DNA from: Baffinella frigidus
Taxonomy: Eukaryota; Cryptophyceae; Cryptomonadales; Baffinellaceae
DNA length: 10,774 bases
Reading direction: 5' to 3'
Assembly: GCA_026770585.1 (NCBI GenBank)
Contig: MU647115.1
Coordinates: forward strand, 3,508-14,281
Both the position numbers and the translations under genes were made by a program. How positions within the stretch are numbered: position 1 is the stretch's first letter; each line of letters begins with the position of its first letter. This document shows, in pieces, positions 10,732-10,774 of this stretch. The notes beneath the pieces are model-generated. The model was not told where the DNA came from. It ran no database searches and worked only from the letters and a program-made list of their open reading frames with translations.

Positions 10732-10774
10732 TCCAGAGAGAGAGCGAGAGGGAGAGAGAGAGGGAGAGAGAGAG
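10732..10774. repeat. GA microsatellite at right edge
   Basis: A GAGAGAG run upstream of the copied exon 1 acceptor continues out of the window. Confidence 0.9.

Overview
This window is eukaryotic nuclear DNA. It shows dispersed short exons with consistent splice phases, large introns, foldback transposons and interstitial TTTAGGG-like repeats. The GC-rich exons and plant/algal-type telomere-like repeats suggest a repeat-rich green alga (prasinophyte-like) or another algal protist. The organism cannot be fixed from the sequence. No bacterial gene, RNA gene or CRISPR array is visible. Nearly all long open reading frames here are tandem repeats or microsatellites read as protein.

One real gene is found, on the minus strand from 10559 down to 1987: the 3' part of the AP-2 clathrin adaptor alpha subunit (alpha-adaptin). 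Eight exons encode almost exactly its C-terminal appendage (ear). They are 10448-10559, 9293-9381, 7976-8082, 7441-7495, 5615-5729, 4212-4322, 2905-3002 and 1987-2034. Splice phases agree at every junction (0/1/0/2/0/1/0), the sum is 735 nt (244 residues plus stop), and the conceptual protein follows the known alpha-appendage order: N-terminal beta-sandwich (exons 1-4), then platform subdomain (exons 5-8). Hinge and trunk exons lie beyond the right edge.

The introns (480 to about 1710 bp) are the remarkable part. Most exons are flanked by partial copies of themselves: acceptor plus 5' half on the upstream side, or 3' half plus donor on the downstream side. Examples are nine extra copies of the exon 4 donor, four extra acceptor halves and two donor halves of exon 6, and three extra exon 3 starts (one inverted). 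The introns seem to have grown by local tandem duplication across splice junctions. Telomere-like C-rich repeats sit directly upstream of three acceptors, and CT/GA microsatellites fill other introns.

Transposons are also dense. Five copies of a foldback MITE (166-169 bp) each have a perfect 4-bp target-site duplication. Two AT-rich elements of about 140 bp share a core and similar termini but have different arms. A third foldback family begins with a palindromic CAGGGGTACCTCGCTCAT end next to TA. Intron 2 holds a 46-bp perfect palindrome at the centre of an inverted repeat of about 470 bp.

The left 2 kb is the 3' flank of the gene. It contains a 21-bp tandem array, direct repeats, a GCTGGGCA array, the TA-flanked foldbacks, a small unrelated foldback, and an inverted partner of a sequence in intron 7.
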